Positions 43,401 through 53,480 of a stretch of DNA of 64,000 nt are shown here, piece by piece. Position 1 is the first letter of the stretch. Every line of letters begins with the position of its first letter. The stretch is from the NCBI GenBank assembly GCA_008729055.1, contig SDUX01000010.1, positions 1,240,001 through 1,304,000 of the forward strand, written 5' to 3'. Under the pieces are notes generated by a model. That model saw nothing but the letters and a program-made list of their open reading frames with translations. It searched no databases and had not been told where the DNA came from. The stretch comes from Pyropia haitanensis (Eukaryota > Rhodophyta > Bangiophyceae > Bangiales > Bangiaceae). The translations under genes were made by a program, and so were the position numbers.

Positions 43401-44982
43401 TGGCGCGGTGGGGTCTGCTGCCAGAGAGCCAGACGGGGCTGCGGGCAGCTCTGGTGGATCCGACGGTGCCCCATTGCCCTCTGGCGCGGCTGGACACGAT
43501 GCCATGCACGTCCTCTATGGAGATGTTCCCCTGTACACAGTGGTACGCCTGACCGCTGCCCTCTGCGATAAGCTGCATGTGGTCAATGCACTGCCTGATG
43601 AAGTGCGGGAGCGGCTGCTTCAGTTGCTCACTGACGCACTCTGCGGCCGCTTGACGATTCCGCTCTACACGGCAGGCTTGCGGGCTCTGTTGCATCTGCC
43701 TGAGGCTGGTGGCGCGGCTGCTGGCTTGGGCGCTACGGCTACCACCTTTGGCGACAATCGCGGCGACGCCAGTGCAGGTGCCAGCGAGGCAGGGATCCCA
43801 GTTGAGCCAGCGTCTGGGCCTGCCGAACGAATTGGCAATGGCGTCGCTGGCGTGCCCTCTGGCCGCGGCAGTGAGAAGAGCGACGCGGGTGACACGATCG
43901 GCTCGCCCAGGGGGAACGGTGGCGAGTCTGCGATGGACGTAGACACTGGGGAGGGAGCGGTTGGTGGCAACGATGGTGTCAAGCCCGCGTTGCTCACGGT
44001 TGAGTCGCTTGGCGTCTCTGAGGCTGACGCGACCGCCCTGTTCAACTTGCCGCTGGTGGCGTCGACGTGGGCAGTCGCGGTGATGCGGGTGGCACTCAGT
44101 CCGACAGCCACCACGTCCGCGCTGTTGGAGCTCCACACCACTGCGCGGCAGCTGGACGAGTCGATCTACTTGGTGCGTGCCGCGGCGTCCATGGCCGGCC
44201 CTGGCGGTGCCCCACCGTCGGCCGCTTCGTCAGCTTCGTGCCCCTCTCCTCTGGTGCGTATTGCGTACGACGCGGGAGCGGTGGCGCTTCACTTCCACGC
44301 GGTCCCGCACGCGTCAGCCGCGTGCGCGGCGTGCACGGCGCCAAGATGCGCGGGGGATTGTGACGGCAGTCGGCTGCTTGGCGGAGCGCCCCGCGGGGGG
44401 GGCACGCCGAGCGTCGACTCGTCGGCCTTTGTTGAGGGCCGCCCCCGGGCGGGTATTTCGGCCGAGGCATCTGAGGCGCTTGCCGCGAGCGCGTTTGCAT
44501 CCTTCCTGCGACGCCTGCGGCGGGTGCCGGGGTCGCGGCGGCTGCGCATTGGTGCGGCCGCCCTGCGGTCACCTCCCCCTGACGGCGCCATTGGCAGCGT
44601 GGCCGCCCGCCTCGTCCACCGTGCCGAGTCGGTGGTGGTGGTCAACGGGCTCAAGCTGTCCTCCGCCATGGCGGCGGAAGGTGCCCCACGCTCCCCAGCC
44701 TGGGGCAGCGGCGACGGCGGCGGCGGCGGAGGCGGCGACGGGGTTGGCGGGGGTGACGGCGGCAGTGGTGGCAAGCGCCGCGGCCGCCTGGTCGGCCGCC
44801 GCTTTGTACCCGAGGGCGGTGAGGATTCGATGTTTGTGCCCCGACCGCGCCCGTTGGGGCGGCGGCCGCCGCCGCAGCCGACGCGGTCGGCGGCGCTGGA
44901 GCGGCTGTGCTCGCGAGTTGCCGGCGGGCGGGCGCCCCTGGACCGAGAGGCAGAGGCCGAACGTGACGAGGCTGCGGCATGA
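37094..44982 (+). CDS. SIN3: SIN3 transcriptional corepressor scaffold
   Basis: SIN3 is the scaffold of histone-deacetylase corepressor complexes. Three paired amphipathic helix domains are clear: PAH1 at 39673-39870 ('[13 protein letters not shown]', '[12 protein letters not shown]'), PAH2 at 40481-40690 ('YVNKIKARF', '[12 protein letters not shown]', 'FTHFLPES') and PAH3 at 41509-41705. The HDAC-interaction/Sin3-corepressor region is at 42290-42800 ('[13 protein letters not shown]', '[13 protein letters not shown]'), and the C-terminal domain starts near 43500 ('[20 protein letters not shown]'). The first ~860 residues are Gly/Pro-rich with an Ala/Gln/His block at 38480-38780. The start is taken at the ATG at 37094 (MSGPPPP); the long frame is entered through the following poly-C run, so one homopolymer length is doubtful. 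About 2,630 residues, intronless, against about 1,270-1,540 in animals and yeast. Confidence 0.93.
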
Positions 44983-45274
44983 CGGGCGGGTAGGGGCCCA
45001 GTCGCTTGCGGGGACGGTTGTGTCTATTTCTGTGTGGCCACGCGCACTGGCCGATTTTGTTGGTGGCTCTTGCACTCGATTCCGGCGCCTTGCTTGCGCG
45101 AGTGCTCTGTGTATTGTGGTATGTATGCAGCGTACGCACTTGCTTTTATTCTTATGACTTGCTTTGTTGTTGGTTCTCGCATTCTTCGTCTTGATTGCTC
45201 TCGCCTTGGTTGTTTTGTCCGTTCTCGCCTTGGGTGATTTGTTCTCGCCTTGGGTGATTTGTTCTCACCTTGGT
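44983..45274 (+). repeat. 3' flank of SIN3 with a degenerate ~20-bp tandem repeat
   Basis: From about 45173 the motif GTTCTCGCCTTGGGTGATTT and variants (GCTCTCGCCTTGGTTG, GTTCTCACCTTGGTTG) recur four to five times. The sequence is T-rich on the + strand. No gene is seen between the SIN3 stop and the duplicated fragment that follows. Confidence 0.6.
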
Positions 45275-45700
45275 TGTTCCCTGTTCGTCTGTTTTGGTCT
45301 GTAGGTATTGTACAATCCGCATGGCCGCTGTGTGCCTGGCCAGCCAGGTCACGCAAAAGACCATTGAGCACAGCAACGCTCACTCTCAGGACAGGTGGCA
45401 CGAGCCCCACAGCAGACAGGGACAAAGTGTCCCCCCCCCCCCGCTCCACCCATGGACACCCAGCCGCGCCACCCCACCTGTGGCCGCGTGTCCACCTTGC
45501 CACCCGTGGCCGCGTGTCCACCTTGCCACCCGTGGCCGCGTGTCCACCTCGCCACCCGTGGCCGCCCGCGTCCCCCCGCAACCACAGACCCCCCGCTCGT
45601 CGACGGCCTCTGCACGCCCGCCCACAGGCGCGCGGCGGCGGCGGCGCGGGGGCGCCCCCGCGGCGGCGCCCACCGCCGCGTCGTCCCGCGGCGGCAGCAC
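45275..45700 (-). pseudogene. Inverted, decayed copy of the 3' end of the pyruvate dehydrogenase E1-alpha gene
   Basis: Read on the minus strand, this stretch parallels 48430-48890. Matching landmarks include GACGCGGCGGTGG, CACCTGTGG-type sequence, CCACGGGTGGCAAGGTGG, TGGCGCGGCTGGGTGT, GAGAGTGAGCG and ACAATACCTAC. It covers roughly the last 45-50 codons of the gene plus about 300 bp of 3' flank. Substitutions and indels are frequent. The CCACGGGTGGCAAGGTGGACACGCGG unit (26 bp) is triplicated here, but single in the functional gene. It lies in the 3' flank of RPB11, about 280 bp past that gene's stop. Confidence 0.7.
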
Positions 45701-45977
45701 CCGCCCGCCGCCGCTCGGCCCGGCCCGCCCCACCGCCGCCGCGGCCGCCGCGCGGCCACCCCGCGCGGCGCCACCCGCGCGGCGCCCACACACCACCGCC
45801 GCCGCGCCCCAGCAGCAGCCAGCCCAGCGCGCACCGCCGCACGGCAGCTGTGCAGCCAAAAGCGCACCCCCCCCCTCCTCCCCGGCTCGGCCTCACCAGG
45901 TTGACACGCTTCAGTCCCCACCCCCTCCCCACCCCCCCCTACCCCCCCCCCCCACCCCCCCTTCCCCCCCGCCTCCC

Positions 45978-46122
45978 TCAGCGGTACTGCCCGTGGTCAT
46001 CCATGGTCGTCGCCGCCGCGTCGAGCGCGTCGCCCAGCCGCGCCGCGATGAGGTTGATCTCCGCGTTGAGGTCCTGCAGCGCCGTGGCGATCGCGTCGGT
46101 CGGCAGGTAGGGCGCCGCGGCG

Positions 46123-46161
<39 letters not shown>

Positions 46162-46810
46162 GCGCCGCCGCCGCCGCCGCCGGCATCGGCGCCCCCCCCC
46201 CCCCCGCCGCCGCCCCGCGGCCCCAGCTGCGTGTGCACCCGCAGGACGATGTGGTGCTTCAGCGGGTGCGGCTGCTTGTACGCCACGTACGTCACCCGCG
46301 GGTCCCGCAGCAGCTGCATCCGCACCAGGTTGCCGAGCGTGTGGTCCTCCCGCTCAATGGTGAGCGTGCCCGCGTTCTCCACCTTGACGTCCCGCTCGTA
46401 CGTTAGCCTGGGAAGGAGCAAGGAGGGGGGGGGTGAGGCGGCGTTGCGGGGGGGGGGGCGGTACCCCAAGAGGGAGGAAAGGAAGCGTGCGCGTGCGTGC
46501 ACGTGTACGAGTGCAGCAGGAGCCGAGGGTGAGGCAGGAGGGAGGGAAACACAGCCAGAGCGTTAGTGCCGGTGTGCCGCGGCCCCTGGATGCCTTGCGC
46601 CGCGCACCTCCTCCGCCCGTCAGCGGGGGTGCAACAGACCAGACGACCCCCTCCCGCCACCTCCCACCCTCCCGCTACCCCCGCCCGTGCGTGCGCCGCC
46701 GAGACCAGCCGACCGCCCCTCGGCGACCGCGCGACGGCCGCGCGAGGCGCGTACTTTTGAACGCCATCGGGGAGAACGACCGCCGCAAAGTGGTCGGGCG
46801 CGTTGGACAT
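45978..46810 (-). CDS. RPB11: RNA polymerase II subunit RPB11
   Basis: RPB11 dimerises with RPB3 in the assembly platform of RNA polymerase II. Exon 1 (46810-46755) encodes 'MSNAPDHFAAVVLPDGVQK'. The intron (46754-46408) has donor GTACGC and acceptor CCCAG, and exon 2 (46407-45978) begins 'LTYERDVKVENAGTL'. The signature 'REDHTLGNLVRMQLLRDP' and 'KQPHPLKHHIVLRV' are typical of eukaryotic RPB11/archaeal RpoL. The spliced protein has 161 residues against about 115-120 in most eukaryotes. The extra residues are a Gly/Ala-rich loop (46125-46215) before the last helix 'ALQDLNAEINLIAARLGDAL'. It could be confused with the Pol I/III subunit AC19, but the N-terminus fits RPB11 better. It is divergent from the pyruvate dehydrogenase gene, 493 bp away. 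Confidence 0.88.
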
Positions 46811-47303
46811 GGTGGCGGGGCAAGTCTCGGACGGCCGGCGGCGGAGGGGGAAGCTGTGGCAGTGACGAGGGGGGACAGGGAGCGCGACCGAGCAGGGTGG
46901 CGCTGCCCAGCGCGCGCCGACTTGGCCGTGTGGCCGGGCTGGCTGTCTGACGAACGAAGCGCGGGTCGACGCTCGGCCCAAACCACTAAACGCAGCATGT
47001 AAAACGCCAACACGCAAGTCGCGGTCCGATTAGGCCGATGAGGGGCACGCAGTATGTACTTTGACAAATACAAAAAGTACATTGAGCTGCGAGGATCGGG
47101 GAACATGCATTCGCGGCCACCCCACGCCACGTGACGTGGGCCTTGTCGGTGCAGGAACAGCGTCGCCTGCCTCTTGGCCGTCTTTGCCGACGGGGGTCAA
47201 GACCGTGGCGTCCCCGCGCAGCCGCTTCCGTCGGATCGGTGGCCGCCCGTCCCTTTGCCGCCTTTCTCGTGCCGCCCCGGCGACCGTCGACTGCGTCGTC
47301 ACG
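46811..47303. promoter_or_regulatory. Divergent promoter region of RPB11 and pyruvate dehydrogenase E1-alpha
   Basis: These 493 bp separate two outward-facing housekeeping genes. GC dips at about 46990-47110. No RNA gene or further coding frame is seen. Confidence 0.45.
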
Positions 47304-48599
47304 ATGCTCTCCGCCCTGGCTCGGCATGCAGTGACGGGCGTGCGGCGGGCGGCGGGGGCCCCCCGGGGGGTGGCCGCGGCCGTGGCGGGTGCCGGCCCCG
47401 CGGCGGCGGCGGCGGCGGCGGGCGCCCGCGCCAAGTCTCGGTCCGCCGCGGCCCCCGCGGCGGCGGAGGAGGCCGCAGCCCCGCTGCGGCCGCTCGACGA
47501 GACCGAGACGTACGACCTGCCCGCGTTCAAGACGCACCGCTTGGAGCTTGGCGACCTGCCAACGTCGACGACCGCGTCGGGCGCGCAGCTGCAAGAGTAC
47601 TTTGAGTCCATGTACCGGATGCGGCGGATGGAGACCAAGGCGGACGAGCTGTACATGACCGGCCACGTGCGCGGCTTTTGCCACCTGTACAATGGGCAGG
47701 AGGCGGTGGCGGTGGGCGTCGAGGCGGCGGTCACGTACGAGGACTACCTGATCACCGCGTACCGCAACCACTGCCAGCAGCTGGCCCGCGGGGACACGGT
47801 GGAGGGCGTGCTGTCCGAGCTGACCGGCCGCGTGACGGGCTGCTCGGGCGGCAAGGGCGGCAGCATGCACCTGTACAAGCCGGAGAACCGGTACTTTGGT
47901 GGCAACGGCATTGTCGGCGCGCAGGGGCCGCTGGGCACGGGCCTGGCGTTTGCGGCCAAGTACGGGGGCACCCGCAACGTGGCGATCACGATGTTTGGGG
48001 ACGGCGCGGCCAACCAGGGGCAGATCTTTGAGGCGCTCAACATGGCGCAGCTGTGGCGGCTGCCCATCATCTTCATGTGTGAGAACAACCGGTACGGGAT
48101 GGGCACCTCCACCACCCGGGCGGCGGCGAGCGGCGACTTTTACACCCGCGGCGACTACGCGGCGGGCCTTTACATTGACGGCATGAACGTGCTGTCGGTG
48201 CGGGAGGGCATTGCGTACGCGGCGGAGCGGTGCCGCTCGGGCGAGGGCCCCGTCTACGTGGAGATGGACACGTACCGGTACAAGGGGCACTCCATCTCGG
48301 ACCAGGGCACGGGCTACCGCACCACCGACGAGGTGCAGAGCATGAAGGCGTCGCGGGACCCGATCGACCAGGTCAAGACGATGCTCATTGACGGTGGCTG
48401 GGCGACGCTGCAGAGCCTCAAGGGCGTCGAGCGGTCGCTGCGCAAGCAGGTGGACGCGGCGGTGGAGTTTGCCAAGGAGGCGCCCCAGCCGCCGCCAGAG
48501 CACCTGTGGAAGGACGTGCTGAGCCCGTCGGCGAGTGGGGAGTCGGTGGTGCGGGGGACGCTGGTAACCACGGGTGGCAAGGTGGGCACGCCGCTGTAG
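47304..48599 (+). CDS. PDHA1: Pyruvate dehydrogenase E1 component, alpha subunit (mitochondrial)
   Basis: It decarboxylates pyruvate with thiamine diphosphate in the pyruvate dehydrogenase complex. 431 residues, intronless. The first ~55 residues are Ala/Arg-rich without acidic residues ('MLSALARHAVTGVRRAAG'), a typical mitochondrial presequence. The catalytic body includes 'MYRMRRMETKADELY', 'GFCHLYNGQEAV', 'AYRNHCQQLARG' and the thiamine-diphosphate motif starting 'GDGAANQGQIFEALN' and ending 'CENN'. The regulatory loop is 'YRYKGHSISDQGTGYRT'. The Ser of phosphorylation site 1 (GHS) is present, but the position of site 2 is Gly. It is closer to mitochondrial than plastid E1-alpha, since red-algal plastid forms are usually plastid-encoded. 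Its 3' end has an inverted decayed copy at 45275-45700. Confidence 0.95.
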   Translation: MLSALARHAVTGVRRAAGAPRGVAAAVAGAGPAAAAAAAGARAKSRSAAAPAAAEEAAAPLRPLDETETYDLPAFKTHRLELGDLPTSTTASGAQLQEYFESMYRMRRMETKADELYMTGHVRGFCHLYNGQEAVAVGVEAAVTYEDYLITAYRNHCQQLARGDTVEGVLSELTGRVTGCSGGKGGSMHLYKPENRYFGGNGIVGAQGPLGTGLAFAAKYGGTRNVAITMFGDGAANQGQIFEALNMAQLWRLPIIFMCENNRYGMGTSTTRAAASGDFYTRGDYAAGLYIDGMNVLSVREGIAYAAERCRSGEGPVYVEMDTYRYKGHSISDQGTGYRTTDEVQSMKASRDPIDQVKTMLIDGGWATLQSLKGVERSLRKQVDAAVEFAKEAPQPPPEHLWKDVLSPSASGESVVRGTLVTTGGKVGTPL

Positions 48600-48692
48600 G
48601 TGGGCTGGCGCGGCTGGGTGTCTATGGGTGGGGTGGGGGGGGAGGACGCTTTATCCCCGTCTGCTTTTTGTCCTTTTGTATCACTGTGAGGC

Positions 48693-48815
48693 TCATGCCG
48701 CTTCTTCTGAGAGTGAGCGTAGCCGGGCGCAGTGGGGTGGGGCGTGGTCTTTCATGCCGCTCTTTTCTCCTGGTGAGCGTTGCGGGGCGCAATGGGGTGG
48801 GGCGTGGTCGCTCAT
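48693..48815 (+). repeat. ~60-bp tandem duplication downstream of pyruvate dehydrogenase
   Basis: Units begin with TCATGCCGCT at 48693 and 48752, and a third partial start TCATG is at 48812. Both full units share GTGAGCG, GGGCGCA and TGGGGTGGGGCGTGGTC. The inverted fragment at 45275-45700 has only one version of this unit, so the duplication followed the copying event or was lost there. Confidence 0.75.
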
Positions 48816-49280
48816 GTGACCCGGCTGGCATGGCACACAACGGTCATGTGGCTTGTATAATACCTACGGACCATGAACGAGGAACCGAGAAACACTGTGC
48901 GCCTGTCAGTCAGCCAGAAGTGAGAAGCTGTACAAGTGTACTCGCGGGCACAGCCACTTCAGCGCCGCTGACCGAGTTTGCTGCGCCAGCCGCTGCCACC
49001 ACTCCGATGGGCGTGATCGGTACTGGTCCATTCACTGGGCGAAGCGCAAAGCCTACGTCAAGATGCTTATTGTGCTTCCACGACGGGACGTGTCGTCATC
49101 AGGAAGAGGGGCTGTTCATTTGCTTGGACGACGCTACCGTATTGCACCAATACCATCTTGATGATCTCGGTACGGTTTTCTTCTGGGACTCACAGTATTC
49201 TGGCCCAGATGGCACAAGAATCGGAAAGTCAAACCTCCTCGACGCAAAGGCCAAACAACGAAGAATAAACCAGAGCGCAC
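48816..49280. other. Spacer between pyruvate dehydrogenase and the broken protease gene
   Basis: 48816-48890 is the end of the duplicated 3' flank. 48890-49280 has moderate GC and no recognisable gene. Confidence 0.4.
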
Positions 49281-50888
49281 CTACGCCCGCGCTCCTCCGC
49301 TCTCTATACCGTCAAGCCGCATGCGATGGCGTGGGCGGCGGCCCCCGCCCCCCCCACCCGTATCCCACCCGACCACGTCATCCACCCACTCCTTGGCGGA
49401 CGACAGCCGAGCGGCCACCGACGGGTAGTCGGGAAGGCAGCAGTACACTTTAGGCTCGTCATCCCCACCTGCACGTACGTCGGCTTCCCGCCGGGTGCCG
49501 CTGCCGGCGCCACCTGGTACACTGGCCCACCGCTGTCGCCTAAGCACGGGGAGCAGCCGCCCGCCCGCCCAGACCGCGGCGCACAGGAACGCCGGGTGGT
49601 CGAGCGTGCGGGTCCAGTCCCAGCCTGGGAGTCCCCGCGAGCGTCGCAGACGGCCCCACGATACGCACTCGTCGGGCGTCAGTGTGGGCTGGTCCACAAA
49701 CCGTGGGTCTGCGGGGGGGGGACCCCCGTCGACCGCGACGCTCACGCCGGCCGCCTGGACGGCGGAGCCCGCCGCGGGCACCGCAGGGTCCCCGTTGAGG
49801 GCGAGCCGCGGCCACGGCGCCGCGGCGAGCCGCCGCTCCATTGCGTCGTCCACGCCGAAGCGGAGGACCGCAAAGTCCCACACGGCGTACTCCCAGGCGT
49901 CGATGGCATAGCAGGGGTGAACGGCCGTGTCAATGACGGGGAGGGTGGCGGCCACGGGGTCCCCCTGCCCAGGCACCACCACCCGCACCGAGTAGTTGTA
50001 GTCGCCGTGGCGATGTGCGGCAGTGAAGACGTGGCGGGGGGGGAGGAATGTGCCCGAACAGAACCCCTCGTCGTCATCGTCGTTGTCAATCAGTACTGCC
50101 ATCAGGGACTGCTCACCACTGGCTCGCGGCAGAGGGCGGCCGCCCACAATGCGCGCCATGAGGGCGACAGCGGCGACGGCACCAACGCCGACGCCGCCGC
50201 CGCCGGCTGCGGCCTCCCGTCTGGGCGGAAGGCTTCGGGGGGCGGCTGGCCGCCCGCTGCCGCCCGCAACGGGCCCCGCCGTCTGCCGATCGGCGGCAGC
50301 CGCGGCGGTGGAGGTGACGGCCGTGGTGGCGGAGCGCCCACGCTCCCGCCCAGCCAGGGACACGTCCAGCACGGGGCACGCCGGCACCACGGGCGTCACA
50401 CCAACGTGCACGTCGGAGAGCGGGCACCCCGCGGCCCAAGCGCCCTCCTCGAGGCTCACGTGCATGCTCACGTCCGCGTCCATTCCCAGCCGCCGGTACT
50501 GCACGTCGGACCAGCAGTCGAGCGGGACCGACGGTGCCGCCGCGTCGTTCTAACACTCGTAATCCTCCGTCACGTTTGTGACGTGGAGGGCCAGGTCCGA
50601 GCCGATGCCGCCGCGCGTCGGCGGCACCATCGAGACCAACGCAAACGACACGTTGGGCAGCAGACCCCGCGTGTAGATCTTCCTTGTCAGGACACACAGG
50701 CACCGCACCGGCGGGAGGGTGACGGTGCCGCCACACGGGTTGACCTGATTGCGCGCCATGTTGTTGGGGCGCGGGTCCTGGGCGACCCCACGGGCGGCCG
50801 CGACGCCGGTAGCGGCTGATGCCACGGTGACGACCGCCGCCGCCGCTGCGGCCGCCGCTGCGACAAGGGCGCGTGAGCACGGTGCCAT
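49281..50888 (-). pseudogene. Secreted trypsin-like (S1) serine protease, apparently broken
   Basis: The frame from the Met at 50888 starts with a signal peptide ('[20 protein letters not shown]'), then a Cys-containing domain. It meets an in-frame TAG at 50550-50552 after 'VTEDYEC' and continues in the same frame ('NDAAAPSVPLDCW') into an S1 domain. That domain has the activation-like 'RIVGGRPL', the catalytic His in 'FTAAHRH' (~50020) and Asp in 'VWDFAVLRF' (~49870). The catalytic Ser motif 'CLGDSGGPVYQV' exists only in another frame at ~49505-49545. The first frame resumes near 49460 with 'PDYPSVAARLSSAKEWVDDVV', the usual S1 C-terminus. One stop and two compensating frame changes therefore break an otherwise intact gene. 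No long homopolymer sits at these sites, only a CCCC at the first shift. A pseudogene is most likely; sequencing error is the alternative. Confidence 0.65.
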
Positions 50889-51814
50889 GGCGGCTGCCAC
50901 GTCGCCGTATGGTGCCGCGGAAGGCGAGGACGTCGAGATGAATCGGCCCCACGCCTTGCCCACCGCGAGCGGCCTTTCGCGCCTCTTACGCCGCTTCTCT
51001 CCCGCCGGTGCCGCTGCCGCGCGTGCGCGCGTCGCCCACCTCGCGACGCTGGTTGTGTCGCCTGAACTCGACTCTGACCACCTTTGCTACCGGCGCTCCC
51101 TGTCTTTACGCTACCAACTGGTCCCCCCACTCCCGTCCGCCCGACGCACTGGCGCCCTTGCAGCCCAGGCTGCCGGTGCCGGCCGCCACCCCTGCCGCCT
51201 CCGAAGCCGCGCCGGGGCGTGCGCCGCCCCCGTCGCCCTTCCCTGCTGACAAGGTCGCCTCTCCACCACAACCCGCCCGGGCTAACGGGCCTCTGCCGCG
51301 AAGGGCGGCCGCGCGGCGCCGCCATGGAGCTCCCTCCATCCAAAGGGCATGGCAGTGGGGTGACGCTGGGGCGCCTGGGTGGCTCGTGTGTACTGTCAAG
51401 AGGGAGCGCCGTGCCGTCCGAGTTGACCACCCATTCGAGTTTGCAGTGTTTTCTATGTATAGAAGCGCAAATTTGGCCAGACTTGGATTTCTTCAGCCAA
51501 TGCGCAAACACGTCGAACGCCCGGTGCTGCCGCCCACGCAAACGCATCCCACGCTCCGTCCACGCCCATATGGCCGGGTGGTAGTGATCGGTGGGGTCCA
51601 TCCCTCCCCGCTAGACCAGCCTCTCAAGCGGCGCTGGTCAGAGAGCTCCCCAACCCCCCTCCACGCCCCCTGCCTGCCGTCACCTACGCGCCCCCCACCG
51701 CATCCGATGGAGCGCTCACTGGATCAGCTCGGCAGAATCAAGGTCGCCTGCACACGCCCCACGACCCGCAATCAACCCCGGCTCCCGCGCCGTCGCCGCC
51801 GCTCGTGGCAGCCT
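50889..51814. other. Upstream flank of the broken protease, no gene supported
   Basis: The open frames here have no domain signature. GC falls after about 51400. Confidence 0.35.
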
Positions 51815-52318
51815 TCACCTTGTCGATTGCTGTGTGACCGCGTTGGACTCACGCGTCGGCGTTGGTGGCCTTGGCGTGATGCAATTTCTGTATGCCGCGA
51901 GGACGGCATCAGCTGGGTGATACGCAAACACCTTGCTCTGCCTGGGCAGTCGTTCGTTCTTGACGACGTACTGCTCGAGGTCCGTCCTGTTTGGCGTGGC
52001 CATCCTTGGCGCGGGCGACGTGCACGCGCCGCACGCCCCGGTCGGACGCCTTGGCTTTCTTGCCAACTTGACCTGTCGCTCCTTGGAGTCGGCTGGACAA
52101 GTGTCAACCTTTGCTCCAGCCTGGCCCTTCTCGTAGAGCGTATCGTTCTCCTGGTCACAGCGCCGCGCTTCTACTCTGCCGACGTCCAGACCTGTACCGT
52201 ACAGTGGGCATGTGTACACACTCGCGTACATTTCTTGAATGCTTGCGGTCCAGTTTAGTCCACCGAAGCCCACAAAATCGAAGTTTGGCAGAGCGCCTCG
52301 ACGAATAATTGCTGGCAC
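51815..52318 (-). CDS. Hypothetical protein, unrecognised
   Basis: A 167-residue frame starts 'MPAIIRRGALPNFDFVGFGG' and ends with TGA. Its composition is balanced (Tyr, Asn, Asp, Glu, Lys and Cys present, no Gly/Pro/Arg runs), unlike the many chance frames nearby. It also lies in a stretch of lower GC. It contains five cysteines, including 'GACGAC', but no motif I know. It could be a small gene, one exon of a larger gene, or a decayed element. No splice partner or promoter was found. Confidence 0.25.
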   Translation of the reverse strand: MPAIIRRGALPNFDFVGFGGLNWTASIQEMYASVYTCPLYGTGLDVGRVEARRCDQENDTLYEKGQAGAKVDTCPADSKERQVKLARKPRRPTGACGACTSPAPRMATPNRTDLEQYVVKNERLPRQSKVFAYHPADAVLAAYRNCITPRPPTPTRESNAVTQQSTR

Positions 52319-53480
52319 AGGCGTTCATCGCATCAAGGGTTTCGGTTTTACTGGTGCACGCTCAATCGGGTGTGAGATATGAAGTGCAAATTCAACAGTG
52401 GGTGGCCCACATCTGACGGTGGCGTGAATCACGAGGGCGCCCCGCACTCGCGGAGCGAAAATCCCGCGGCCCGCCAACGCGCAGCCACCGGGGCAGCCAC
52501 GTGCGCAGCCGAGGTTGGATGTGCCAGCAAGACTCCCCATGGCCGTGAGGCGGGGAGAGCACCGCATGCATGGGCCTGTGGTGGGCTCGGTCCTCCATCC
52601 TGTGCGCTGCCCTTCACCCCGCTCGACCAGGGTTTCTTCCCACTCGCTTTGTTGGGGCCCTCGCCTCTCCCCCCTCTCTCCCATCCCCGTCGCCGGCAGC
52701 CTCCGTTTCACCAACCCCGTGCTCCCACACGCCCCCCTGCTTCGCTCCACCCCTACCTGTTGGCTTCTCCTCTGCCGGCCGCCTTCCCAAGCCTGTTCCA
52801 CCCCCCTTTCTCGCCTGTTTTCTTCCTCCCTTCCCCCCTCTTGCCCGTCAAGGGGCTCCAGGCGGTCGCCCACGATGCTCAAGTCCCGCCCCCCCAGCCG
52901 CCGCTCCTCCCCCTCGCCACCGAGGCGGCCGCCGCCGAGGCGGCCGCGACCGCCCGCCGCGTGTCGATGAGCGCCACCGCACGCCCGTCCGACGTGGCGG
53001 ACGCGCTGCTGTCGGCGCGGCTCCGCCGCGCCGCCGCCGACGCGGCCGCCCGCCACGCCACGACGGCGGCGTACGAGGCGGCCCAGCGGCGGCAGTCGGA
53101 CGCGTACTGGGCAGCACGGGCGGCGGCCAGGCGGGGTCGCCGCCGCCGGTGGCGCTGCTGGTGCTGCGTGGTCTGGTAATGGGCGCCGGGGGGGGGGGGG
53201 GGGTGGGGGGGGTCGGAGGAGGTGCGCACCGCTGTGTGGGGTTGACGCTGTCGGGGTGGTTGCCCGCACTCGCCGTGCCGAGCAACGGACGTGGGTGGGG
53301 GACCCCGCGCGGCGGCGGCTAGCAGACGGCCGCTACCGACGCCGTGTCCGCCGCGAGGGGGGGGGGAAGGCCGGCACGGCAGTGGTGGCTGCCGTTCAAG
53401 GCCCGTGCGGGCGGACCGCCAACCGTTGCCCACGCCCGCGCACCACGCAGCCGGTCGACGGCGCGTCATCCCGCCGGGCC

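Noticed and set aside
50550..50552. In-frame TAG of the protease as a recoded codon
   Set aside because: No recoding signal is visible, and the same gene has two further frame changes, so gene decay or sequence error is the simpler reading.
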